A DNA stretch of 64,000 nucleotides, from contig NC_050104.1 of assembly GCF_902167145.1 (NCBI RefSeq), forward strand, positions 3,038,001 to 3,102,000, written 5' to 3'. The first letter of the stretch is position 1. Every line of letters starts with the position of its first letter. This DNA is from Zea mays. Taxonomy: Eukaryota > Streptophyta > Magnoliopsida > Poales > Poaceae. Positions 24,586 through 34,363 of this stretch are shown here, in pieces. The translations under genes and the position numbers were made by a program. A model generated the notes under the pieces. The model had not been told where the DNA came from. It saw only the letters and a program-made list of their open reading frames with translations, and ran no database searches.

Positions 24586-25767
24586 ATGAATGAAAGATAA
24601 AAAAGAGACATATTAGCAAGATATCTAGTGCCATCTTACAGCCATGCTAAGCGCTAACCATGTTTTCATGAAGGATATTCCACGTTCTAAATCCTGTTTT
24701 ACGGTTTCCCTGTCCCTGTCAGGAGAAGGAGGGGGCACAAAACATGGCATAAATGCCATAATGAAATGCCTACTTCAGAACTGTGTCAATTTTTTTGTTG
24801 CTGAGAAATTCCTATGTAGCCACTAGCCATGGCTTACATACATGATCAGGATATACTAACTCCACCTAGTAAGTACGCGAGGTCATCAACGTGAATCGCA
24901 ACTTAAGTTGGACCAGCAATTATTTTTCTAGCTCAAAACAAGGAGGGGCGCACAGTAAACATTGAACAAATCAAATTATGGCGCACATTTTTGTAAGCAC
25001 TTGACGTTCGACTTCCGCACAACGCATCAATCACATTACCATGACTATGGGGATGGTGCGTAGCTAGGAGCCAAAACGTGAGAAATTGAAACGAGAGAAA
25101 GCAGTAAAAGGAGCGGAGGCGCATTACCCTCTCGACTGGTGTGGGGCGGCGTCAGGTCTGGCAGGATGGACATTGGACAGGGTGCGGCAATCTTGGTCCC
25201 TGTGCGCTGGATGGTTGTATTCTCCGTTCTCTAGTTCGTCACCATCGGAGAGGAGGCAGTTACGGCGGTGTTGTTGGTCATGGGCGAAGCGGAGGAGGTA
25301 CCAACGCGCTCCCCTTCGGTTTCCCCCTGGCTGGCCGCTCCTCTACTATCTAACTGCAGTGCCACATATAGAGCTATAATAGAATATTGTGTTTTAGCAC
25401 CAGGGAACAAACAATGTCGTGGTTCTTAACATGTAAGGATAAGGAAGTATTTATATTGCAATACCTGAAACATTAGATCTTTGATCTGAGAGAAGTACAA
25501 GTTAGCAGCCATAATTCTCACCAACAAGCGTACATCTCATCTAACCTTTGGTATTACTGTTGGATTTCCTATAAAATCAATACAACATGGAAAGTTTTAG
25601 ATTTTCTTTCTATAGTTGGTCAACAAAACAACAATAAGGTTGTACCCAAAATATTTGGATCTGTGGTTTTATTAGTCTAGGTGGACGGCAGTAGCCGAGC
25701 AGAGGCAACAGCATCAACGCCCATTGTGGCTGACACGCTCCGCCTGGCGCCTACATCCTCACCTCTT

Positions 25768-25892
25768 AGCGAGGCTGTTGGAGACATCGAGGCACCACCA
25801 TGGCACATGTAGAAGGAGATCGGACGAGGTACACGTCAATGGACCCCTCCGTTGGGGCTATGATGTGAGTATGCGACCTGAGTCGCAGTGGG
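25768..25892. repeat. internal direct duplication in the Helitron, copy 2
   Basis: Partner of 22067-22190. It lies about 0.7 kb inside the Helitron 5' end, next to a stretch with CCCTAACCCTA (telobox-like, near 26003-26015, minus strand). Confidence 0.65.
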
Positions 25893-26020
25893 TCGTCCTT
25901 GCACGATAAGGGCCACCGCTTCTTGTCCGGGAAGAACTGCGGAGGGGGAAGACCGCAAGGAGGAGTTAGGGTTCGGATGTAGGAAGGGGAATGCAGCCTG
26001 GTGCTAGGGTTAGGGTTTTA

Positions 26021-26057
26021 CCTGGTCGATTTGGGAGCGAGAGGAGCCCGACGCCAT
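26021..26057 (-). pseudogene. captured first exon (start codon plus GT donor)
   Basis: The minus strand reads an ATG-initiated MASGSSRSQIDQ followed by GTAAAACCCTAACCCTAG, a 5' splice site and a telobox-rich intron start. A GC-rich leader-like region lies upstream (26,060-26,540). This looks like the first exon and leader of a captured housekeeping gene. The product is not identified; it could belong with the 23.4-24.6 kb blocks. Confidence 0.4.
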
Positions 26058-26587
26058 TGCGGAAATGCAGCGAAGATGGGGACGAGGGCGTGGGCGGGTG
26101 AGATTTGCATCATGGGGGCGTAGGCAGACGGCGCTGGATCCACCTTTGCTTCCTACAACGCCAATGGTCGCGAGGTGGTGGTCGTCGCTGAAGAGGAGTA
26201 GGAGGAGGAAGGCGAGCGGGAGCGTGAAGACGATGTTGGTCCCCGCGCCCGCCGTCGCGGCCGTCGATCTCTCACGCTGCCACCGCTCCCTGCTCCCTTG
26301 ACGCCTCCCTCACTCTCCTCATGGCTACGTATCAGGCGCGTGCGATGGGCGGGCGCCGGGGTGGGGATCGCATCGCGGGGCGGGCGCAGGGGCAACATTC
26401 GCGGGGATGGGCGCGAGGGCACGGCGCGGGGGCACGAGATGGCACGGGCGTTTGTTTCTCGGCGACGGGCGGGGGCTGGTTTCAGGGGAGGGGGAGACGG
26501 CAGTCGCGGCGGGCGCGCGGATCGCGGCAGGCGGGCGAACATAGGGGCAGGGGCAGTATACAGTTGTCTCTTAATAGTTAGTAGAGA

Positions 26588-27117
26588 TAAACCATAATAG
26601 ATGAAATTTGCGAGGTTATAACGGAACTTAAGATCTCTAAAGAAAAAATATCCAAATAGTTAAGTCGGCACAAAAAAAGTCCTTATAAATGATAGTCATC
26701 AGGTTAAAAATTAAAAGACCGGTTCAAAATCAAAAAGAAAAACTTAAATGACGAACCTTAACTCGTGACGATGGTTTTATTTTGAGTGAGCTAGAACATA
26801 AGTTTATGACATAACTTATTTTTAGGCTCGAACAAAAGCCGTGGATTTTTTTTAAAAAAACAAACTACTCGCATTAAAATTCAAACAATTCTTACCAAAG
26901 CCAAGGTCTGCGATTGATTCAATCTCTGTACTTTCATATACTAGCTTTACAATGCAGACCCGATACAGGTTGAGCTACACCTTGCATTACAGGATTCACT
27001 TCCTCATGACTTTACTCTCCACATGCTCCTTTGTGATAGACAACAAAGAAGATAGAGCAAACAAAGCATTTAAGGGTTAGAGGAAGATCAATCTCTTGAA
27101 ACCATGGCCATGGTGAG
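26588..27117. other. AT-rich stretch without a recognised gene
   Basis: 530 bases right of the Helitron 5' end. Nothing with domains or clear repeat ends was found. It probably belongs to the 3' portion of the decayed copia remnant that follows. Confidence 0.35.
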
Positions 27118-27560
27118 TACACCAGGGTTCTCAAACTTGGTGGGTTTGGTGGTCAATCTCAGTGGAATTGAGCTTGCTGAAAAACTCGTCCACGGTGAGA
27201 GTCTCATAATTGAGCGACTCGATAAATGTCAAGATCTTCACCTCTTAAACCCTCCAATTCAGAGCATGTAACAACTTCAATGCTCTCTCATGATCATCAT
27301 AGGGAAGCCACGCTTTGTCGGCGCGCATCTTGTTCACAATTGACTGGAACCGAGAAAACATCATATTATTGGTCTCTCTAGCCAACTGAACAAAGTTCTC
27401 GTATTCTTGTCAGTATGTCTTAAACAGTCTCGTCTTTACATGATCATTGCCCTCATGGAATTCCTCGAGGGTGGACCTGATCTAATGGGCCATAGCCAAA
27501 TGTTCAGCTCGCTCAAACTCAGCAAGCGAGAGACATAAGAACAAGACATTTCAGGCCTTG
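27118..27560 (-). pseudogene. decayed copia Gag (UBN2-type) fragment
   Basis: The minus-strand conceptual frame reads STLEEFHEGNDHVKTRLFKT, EYENFVQLARETNNMMFSRF, QSIVNKMRADKAWLPYDDHE, RALKLLHALN and NYETLTVDEFFSKL. This is the typical Gag core of Ty1-copia elements of the UBN2 family. Several in-frame stops (after LAMAH, after FKTY, after NWRV) show it is dead. No zinc knuckle or pol follows. Confidence 0.75.
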
Positions 27561-28217
27561 TTGTTCGAATCATGCACCTCTATCTTCATCTCCTTCGAAT
27601 CATGCACACGCAACACAAGAACTCCATGGTTTTCCACAAATCCAAAGAGAGAAGGAAGGAAACAAGCACAAAATCGAATAAAAACTACAGTGGAGACAAA
27701 ATCGAGCAAGTGATTCGAACCAACCCTATGGATGAATGCGGCCACTATTCCTTTGAATAATGTGTTGAAGATTACAAAACATACACGCGAGTTCAAAACA
27801 TTTGTGGATCTCGACTACACTAGGGAATGGAAACTAGGCTATTCTAAACTAAACACAAATGAGTCTATCCAAAGAGGTGTTGTCCATAACAGCTCACCCA
27901 TCTATTTATAGAGGGTTGTTTTTATTTCCTAAACTACCCCTAGATATATAGAGCCTATCCACTTAGTCAGGGGCGAAATGGACAAACTCCTGGGATTTTA
28001 ATCTAACGGTCACGCGCTCCACACGAAGTTGCTTTATCTTGAAGCGCCCTTCGAGATGACACCACATGTCGCCTCTGATTCCCACCGTAACCGCCACTGT
28101 CGAGTTTTGAGGCCCAAACTCAGCAAAACCAGCATCTGGGTGTTTTGAGGCTTAACCACGAAATCGTCGTGAGTAGCGCACCGCATGCGCCTCCCACACG
28201 TCCTTGACACGTGTCCC
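27561..28217 (-). repeat. probable 5' remnant (leader and LTR) of the same decayed copia element
   Basis: A TATA-like CTATAAATAGATGGG occurs on the minus strand near 27900, upstream of the Gag fragment, as expected for an LTR promoter. The element end could not be fixed. The last bases (gtccc, 28213-28217) are the expected left target duplication of element A. Confidence 0.35.
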
Positions 28218-29569
28218 TGAGAGCACCTAGAGGGGGGTGAATAGGTGATCCTATAAAAAACAGTTCAACAAAACAAACTTGGACTAATATTGGATTAGTG
28301 AAAGGAAGAGCCAAGTTCGACGAACGAGGAGTATGATAGGAGTAAACTTCTTCACTTAATTGCTCTTCACTAAGTGAGTATTGAACTTAGAGCAGTTATG
28401 TAATTGAAGTGACTAGAGAGAAAATCGCAGTAGAATAAAGACAAGTGACACAATGATTTTTATCCTGTGGTTTGGTCAAGTAGAATACTTGCCTGCTCCA
28501 CGTTGTGGCGTCCCAATGGATGAGGGTTGCACTCAATCCCTTTCAAGTGATCCAAAGATCAACTTGAATATCATGGTTCTCTTTATCTCAACAATATCCG
28601 TTGTGAGGAATCTCCACAATTTGGAATCTCTCACGCCTTACACAATTGATCTCAAATGAACACACAAGTAAGGGTGAATAGAAACACACACAAGAGCGAG
28701 AGTTGCAGCAACAACACGCACACAAGACAAGAAGGAGCACACGGAACAGCACAGCAGAGTTACAACTCAAAGAAGTGCTCTAATCTCTATCATAGTGAAC
28801 CAAATGTGTGTTTGTGAAGTCTCGACGTTGTAGAATGTTCAATCGGTGCTTGGTGTGGAGCTCCATGCGCCTAAGGGTCCCTTTTATAGCCCCAAGGGAG
28901 CTACGAGCCGTTGGAGTTCCATTTGGAAGGCCCTGATTGCCTTCTGTCCGTGGGTGCACCGGACTGTCCGGTGCACACCGGACAGTGAACAGTGCTCGCA
29001 TTGGGCACGACAGAGAATCCCCTGATTGGCTAGTTTCCGCTTCTAGGGGCACCGGACTGTCCGGTGCGCCACTCGACCGTTGGCCCAGGGTCGACGTGGC
29101 AGCTAGCCGTTGCACGGCTGGCACACCTGACTGTCCGGCGCCTCGCGCGGACCGTCTAGTGAATTGTATCCGACACAGGCTGAAAACCCCAAGAGTAGCG
29201 AGTTGGCCGAACCGTGCACCGGACTGTCCGATGCCCATCGGACTGTCCGGTGGGTGGCACCAGACCGTTCGAAGCTCTGTAGTCTAGCATGATTTCTCTG
29301 TTTCTTCCTTCTTTTTCTTTTGCTCCTTTTGGACTTGATTTAACTAAGTCTCTGGCACATAGACAAACATAATTAGCATACAAATCAATTGACTAAGTGT
29401 CCATAACATACCTTTTTCCTTGATCCATATAGATTTGCACTAAGTCCTCTTTCGAGCTCAATTTGCTTCAAATACTTTTGCTCAACATCATGTTAGTTCA
29501 AACATAATGTGTTGTGCATCTAATCACCAAAACAATATAGAAGTGGCCCAAGGGCACATTTCCCTTTCA
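28218..29569 (-). repeat. 3' LTR of element A
   Basis: 1352 bp, plus-strand edges TGAGAGCACCTAGAGG and TTCCCTTTCA. Its GC-rich core (28950-29270) holds several copies of the palindrome CACCGGACTGTCCGGTG. It is followed at 29570 by atctccccctttttggtgat, the reverse of the polypurine tract. Confidence 0.88.
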
Positions 29570-30363
29570 ATCTCCCCCTTTTTGGTGATTTATGCCTACA
29601 CACCAAAAAGCAACTCAAATTGAACTTACATATCCAAAAGAGCTAAGAAGTGCAAATTGATGTCAAATTGAAGACCAATAAGATCATTATAGGATTTGGC
29701 ATATTTAGATCACTTTTGCCACCACTTCGTTTACTTTCGCAAAACAAATTCATTTTCCTTTCTCTATGTCAAAAACACTTGTTTTGGCAAATCAAAATAT
29801 CGTATAAGACTAGTTTTGATCAAATACCAAAAACTCCCCCTTTTCCCATAGTCAAAATTTCTCCTCATAAGAGAGCAATTTTTGCAATGAAGTATTCTTA
29901 CTAAAAACTTTTGAGAAATTCACAAGTGGTAGCTGATCTAGTTGCTTTGGCCATAATTTTCTCTCCCTTTGGCATTAAGCACCAAAATAGAAGAACTATT
30001 TGGCCCCTTAACCTCATTGCCTCACAAAAATTCCAAGTAAAACCAAGGGCAATGAGAAAAACACGAATAGTGGCTTGGACCAAGATACATTGATACCAGA
30101 ATGCAGTGGAGGCCTCTTCTTTGTCCAAGACCACTTTTTCCCTTTCAATCCATCTTTGAGACTATATCAAAAGCACTCACGCAAACTTATTAGTCTCAAA
30201 GGGTCAAGTTGTAGTACATCCTCCCCCTAAACATGTGTATCATTTGCATAAGGACTTGTGAGGTTCGGGGATGACTTGTATAACTTGATTACCAAAAAAT
30301 AAGTAAAGACAGAGATGCTTAAAAGAATATGATCAAAGGCATAAAACACATGTATGTTATAGA
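29570..30363 (-). other. 3' non-coding region of element A
   Basis: This lies between RNase H and the 3' LTR. It starts with the polypurine tract and contains the ctccccctaaa block (about 30223) also seen in elements B and C. No coding frame is supported. Confidence 0.65.
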
Positions 30364-33300
30364 TCAATCCAAGTTCCACGAATCTAAGATATTTAGCTCA
30401 CTACGCAACATGCAAAACTTTTTCTCATCTAAAGGTTTGGTGAAGATATCGGCTAGCTGGTTCTCGGTGCTAATGTGGCAAACCTCGGTATCTCCCCTTT
30501 GCTGGTGGTCTCTCAAAAAGTAATGTCGGATGTCTATGTGCTTAGTGAGGATGTGTTCAATAGGATTATCCGCCAAGCAGATTGCACTCTCATTATCACA
30601 TAGGAGTGGGACTTTGCTTAGATTGTAGCCAAAGTCCCGGAGGGTTTGCCTCATCCAAAGTAGTTGCTCACAACACTGGCTTACGACAACATACTCAGCC
30701 TCAGCGATGGATAGAGCAACGGATGTTTGTTTCTTAGAGCTCCAAGACACCAGGGACCTTCCGAGAAACTGATAAATCCCTGATGTGCTCTTCCTATCAA
30801 CCTTGCACACGACATAGTTGGAATCTGAATATCCGATTACGTCAAAGGTAGACCCCTTTGGATACTAGATCCCGAGGCAAGGCGTATGAACTAAATATCT
30901 AAGAATTCGCTTCACGGCCACAAGATGGCATTCCTTGGGGTCGGATTGAAATCTAGCACACATGTATACGCTAAGCATTATATCCGGTCTACTAACACAA
31001 AGATAAAGTAAAGAACCTATCGTAGATTGGTATGCCTTTTGGTCAACGGACTTACCTCCTTTGTCGAGGTCCAAGTGCCCGTTAGTCCCCATTGGCGTCT
31101 TAGCGGGCTTTGCGTCCTTCATCTCAAACCTTTTGAGTAAGTCTTGGGTATACTTAGTTTGAGAAATGAAGGTTCCTTCCTTGATTTGCTTCACTTGAAA
31201 TCCAAGGAAGTAGTTTAGCTCGCCCATCATCGACATCTCGAATTTCTGCATCATTACCCTGCTAAACTCTTCACAAGACTTTTGATTAGTCAAACCAAAT
31301 ATTATGTCATCGACATATATTTGGCACATAAACAAATCACCATTACAATCTTAGTAAATAGAGTAGGATCCGCTTTCTCGACCTTGAAAGCATTAGATAT
31401 GAGAAAATCTCTAAGTCATTCATACCATGCTCTTAGAGCTTGCTTAAGTCCATAGAGCGCCTTAGAGAGCTTATAAACATGGTCGAGATACCTATCATCC
31501 TCAAAGCCAGGGGGTTGTTCCACGTACACCTCCTCCTTTATTGGTCCGTTAAGGAAGGCGCTCTTCACTACCATTTGAAACAACTTAAAAGAGTGGTGAG
31601 CAGCATATGCCAATAATATATGAATTGACTTGAGCCTAGCTACAGGAGCAAAAGTCTCCCCAAAATCCAAACATGTGACTAAAACATAACCTTTTGTCAC
31701 AAGTCGAGCCTTGTTTCTTATCACCACGCCGTGCTCATCTTGCTTGTTGTGGAACACCCACTTGGTTCCCACAACATTTTGCTTTGGACGTGGCACCAGG
31801 CTCCATATTTCATTTCTCTTGAAGTTATTGAGCTCTTTCTGCATGGACAACACCCGATCTAGATCCTACAAGGCTTCTTCTACCCTCAAAGGCTCATAGA
31901 AGAAACAAAAGAGTAATGTTCACAAAAATTAGCTAAACATGAATGAGTGGTTACTCCCTTGCTGATGTCACCCAGAATTTGATCCATTGGATGATTCCTT
32001 TGGATGGTTGCTCAGACTTGAGTTGGAGGTGCATGTTGTTCTTCTTCATCTATATCCTATTCTTTATGTGCTCCCCCTTGGTTCATGTCTGCATCTTGAG
32101 GTACATGTTCCACATCTTGAGTCAGGGGATGCACCATTGTTGAGGAAGATGGTTGATCTTGATCTTGTTGTTCTTGCAGTCGCACATCACCTATTGCCAT
32201 AGTTCTCATTGCGGCCGTTGGAACTTATTCCTCATCTAGGTCATCAAGATCAACTTGCTCCCTTGGAGAGCCATTAGTCTCATCAAATACAACATCACTA
32301 GAGACTTCAACTAAACCCAATGATTTGTTGAAGACCCTATATGCCTTTGTATTTGAATCATAACCTAGTAAAAACCCTTCTACAGCTTTGGGAGCAAACT
32401 TTGAATGTCTACCTCTTTTAACTAAGATGTAACATTTGCTTCCAAAGACGCGAAAATATGATACGTTGGGTTTGTTACCAGTTAGAAGCTCATAAAACGT
32501 TTTCTTGAGGAGGTGATGAAGATAGAGCTGGTTTATGGCATGACAAGCTGTATTTACAGCTTCCGACCAGAACCGCTCAGGCGTCTTGTATTCTCCAAGC
32601 ATTGTCCTCGCCATGTCGATGAGCGTCCTGTTCTTCCTCTGTACTACATCATTTTGTTGTGGTGTGTAGGGAGCGGAGAACTCATGCTTGATGCCTTCTT
32701 CCTCAAGAAATTCTTCTACTTGAAGATTCTTGAATTTAGATCCATTATCGCTCATGATCTTCTTCACCTTGAGCTCAAACTCATTTTTGAGCTTTCCTTA
32801 GGATGTGCTTTAGAGTACCTTGGGTTTTTGTTTTATCCTACAAAAAGAATACCCAAGTGAAGCAGGAAAAATCATCAACAATAACAAGACCATACTTACT
32901 TCCCCCGATGCTAAGATAAGCAACGGACCCGAAGAGATCCATGTGGAGGAGTTCCAGTGGTCTTGACGTTGTCATCACATTTTTTCTTGGATGAGTAGTT
33001 CCCACTTGCTTCCCTGCTTGGCACGCTACACAAGGTCTATCTTTCTCAAAACAGACATCGGTTAGTCCTAACACATGTTCTCTCTTTAGAAGTTTATGAA
33101 GATTCTTCATTCCAACATGTGCTAGACGGCGGTGCCAAAGCCAGCCCATATTAGTCGTAGCGATTAAACATGCATCTAGATCGGCATTTGCTTTAGTGAA
33201 ATCAACTAAATAAAGCTTGTTGTCTAATACACCTTTAAAAGCTAAAGAACCATCACTTCTTCTAAAGACAGATACATCAAAATTTGTAAATAAACAATTG

Positions 33301-33540
33301 TATCCCATATGGCATAATTGACTTACAGAAAGTAAATTGTAACCAAGCGATTCTACTAAGAACACATTAGAAATTGAATGCTCGGTAGTGAAGGCTATTT
33401 TACCCAAACCTTTGACCTTGCCTTGATTCCCATCTCTAAATATGATTGTGTCGTGGGAATCCTTGTTCTTGACGTAGGAGGTGAACATCTTCTTCTCCCC
33501 CGTCATGTGGTTTGTGCATCCGTTGTCAATAATTCAGCTT
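30364..33540 (-). pseudogene. element A pol (protease end, integrase, RT, RNase H), decayed
   Basis: Fragments in order leftward: the protease motif region just left of Cassandra (33540-33490), where the codon before IID is TGA and the active-site DSG reads DNG; the integrase zinc domain (LAHVGMKN ... CVACQAGKQ, about 33110-33010); the integrase core (DLFG, DNGSKF), where the catalytic Glu region reads NDVVQRKNRT, so Glu is Gln; RT palm with VDDII (about 31320) after a frameshift near 31416; and RNase H ending ADIFTKPLDEK (about 30415). At least six separate frames are needed to read it. It cannot make a working enzyme. Confidence 0.85.
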
Positions 33541-33668
33541 GTGCCCCCCGGATGCATTGTGATATCCTGGCCCCTGGGATGGGATATCCTGGCTCAAGGC
33601 TTAATAGAATTAATAGAGTAATCATATCAACAAGGTGCATCTTCTTTTTCAGAAGCTTGTCTCGAAAG

Positions 33669-33742
33669 AACCTCCAAGTTAAGCGTACTTGGCTTGGAGC
33701 AATTTGGGATGGGTGACCGACCGGGAAGTTTTCTCGAGTGCG
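33669..33742 (+). other. 5S rRNA-derived segment in the Cassandra 5' LTR
   Basis: It matches plant 5S rRNA around the internal promoter: AAGTTAAGCG (A box) with TACTTGG here, and GGATGGGTGACC (C box) followed by CCGGGAAGTT. It is a pol III promoter relic within the LTR, not a 5S gene: it lacks the 5' half. The second copy is at 34171-34246. Confidence 0.85.
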
Positions 33743-34170
33743 CATGAGTGAGGACAAAGTGCGCACAAAAGACTCGTGTTGGTCTATGGGGACGATATAT
33801 GATTCTAGAGAGCTGACAGGAGTAAGTATTGCCGATCTAGGGATTGTACGGGGTGTTACAAGTGGTATCAGAGCTGACCCTCGCGGTTTCACGGGTGTGT
33901 GTGGGTTAGGGGTTTGGGTATGTGGCGCATGGCGGATGTGGGCCCGGAGTGGTCACATGGCATGGCATATGACGACACTAGACACACAAACGTGGCTAAG
34001 AGGGGAGGTCCCTGGATTGGGGTTGACCGACGAGGACGTCGGTCTTCTAAGGGGGTGGATTGTGATATCCTGGCCCCTGGGATAGGATATCCTGGCCCAA
34101 GGCTTAATAGAATTAATAGAGTAATCATATCAACAAGGTGCATCTTCTTTTTCGGAAGCCTATCTCGAAA

Positions 34171-34246
34171 GAACCTCCAAGTTAAGCGTGCTTGGCTTGG
34201 AGCAATTTGGGATGGGTGACCGACCGGGAAGTTTTCTCGGGTGCGC
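34171..34246 (+). other. 5S rRNA-derived segment in the Cassandra 3' LTR
   Basis: It contains AAGTTAAGCGTGCTTGG and GGATGGGTGACC, closer to canonical 5S than the left copy because the A-box region keeps GTGC. Confidence 0.85.
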
Positions 34247-34363
34247 ATGAGTGAGGACAAAGTGCGCACAAAAGACTCGTGTTGGTCTGTGGGGACGATA
34301 TATGATTCTAGAGAGCTACCAGGAGTAAGTACTGCCGATCTAGGGATTGGAAGGGGTGTTACA

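Larger units (their letters stand above)
17983..26587 (-). mobile_element. complete non-autonomous Helitron carrying fragments of several host genes
   Basis: On the minus strand the element starts TCTCTACTAACTATTAAGAG at 26587 and ends ...GGGCAATTACCTAG at 17983. The 5' flanking base is A and the 3' flanking base is T, so insertion was between A and T without duplication. Nine bases before CTAG is a hairpin, CCGTTGC-GAA-GCACGG (one bulged T). These are the known maize Helitron hallmarks (5' TC, 3' CTRR, subterminal hairpin). It is 8605 bp long with no Rep or helicase coding, so it is non-autonomous. Identified cargo, all on the Helitron's strand, is HECT-ligase-like, PP2C, ABCB and MATE fragments, plus unnamed exon-like blocks at 23.4-24.6 kb and a start-codon exon at 26.0 kb. 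The stretches 20,900-23,400 and 24,640-26,000 hold AT-rich filler, an internal duplication and GC-rich sequence without a recognised domain. Confidence 0.88.
33558..34363 (+). mobile_element. Cassandra-type TRIM (5S rRNA-bearing LTRs)
   Basis: An 806-bp element with 303-bp LTRs (33558-33860 and 34061-34363), TGTGATATCC...GGTGTTACA, and a perfect target duplication TGCAT (33553-33557 and 34364-34368). The primer-binding site TGGTATCAGAGC starts at 33863. The purine tract taagggggtgga lies just before the right LTR. The 200-bp interior has no ORF of note. Each LTR contains a 5S rRNA-like stretch, the defining trait of Cassandra elements. It is inserted in element A between gag and protease. Confidence 0.92.

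Noticed and set aside
28950..29280. Regular palindromic repeats that might suggest a CRISPR array
   Set aside because: Spacing is irregular, there are no unique equal-length spacers, the context is a plant LTR, and the same units occur in other LTRs.
33669..34246. 5S rRNA genes
   Set aside because: Only the promoter-bearing half of 5S is present, and both copies are in Cassandra LTRs.
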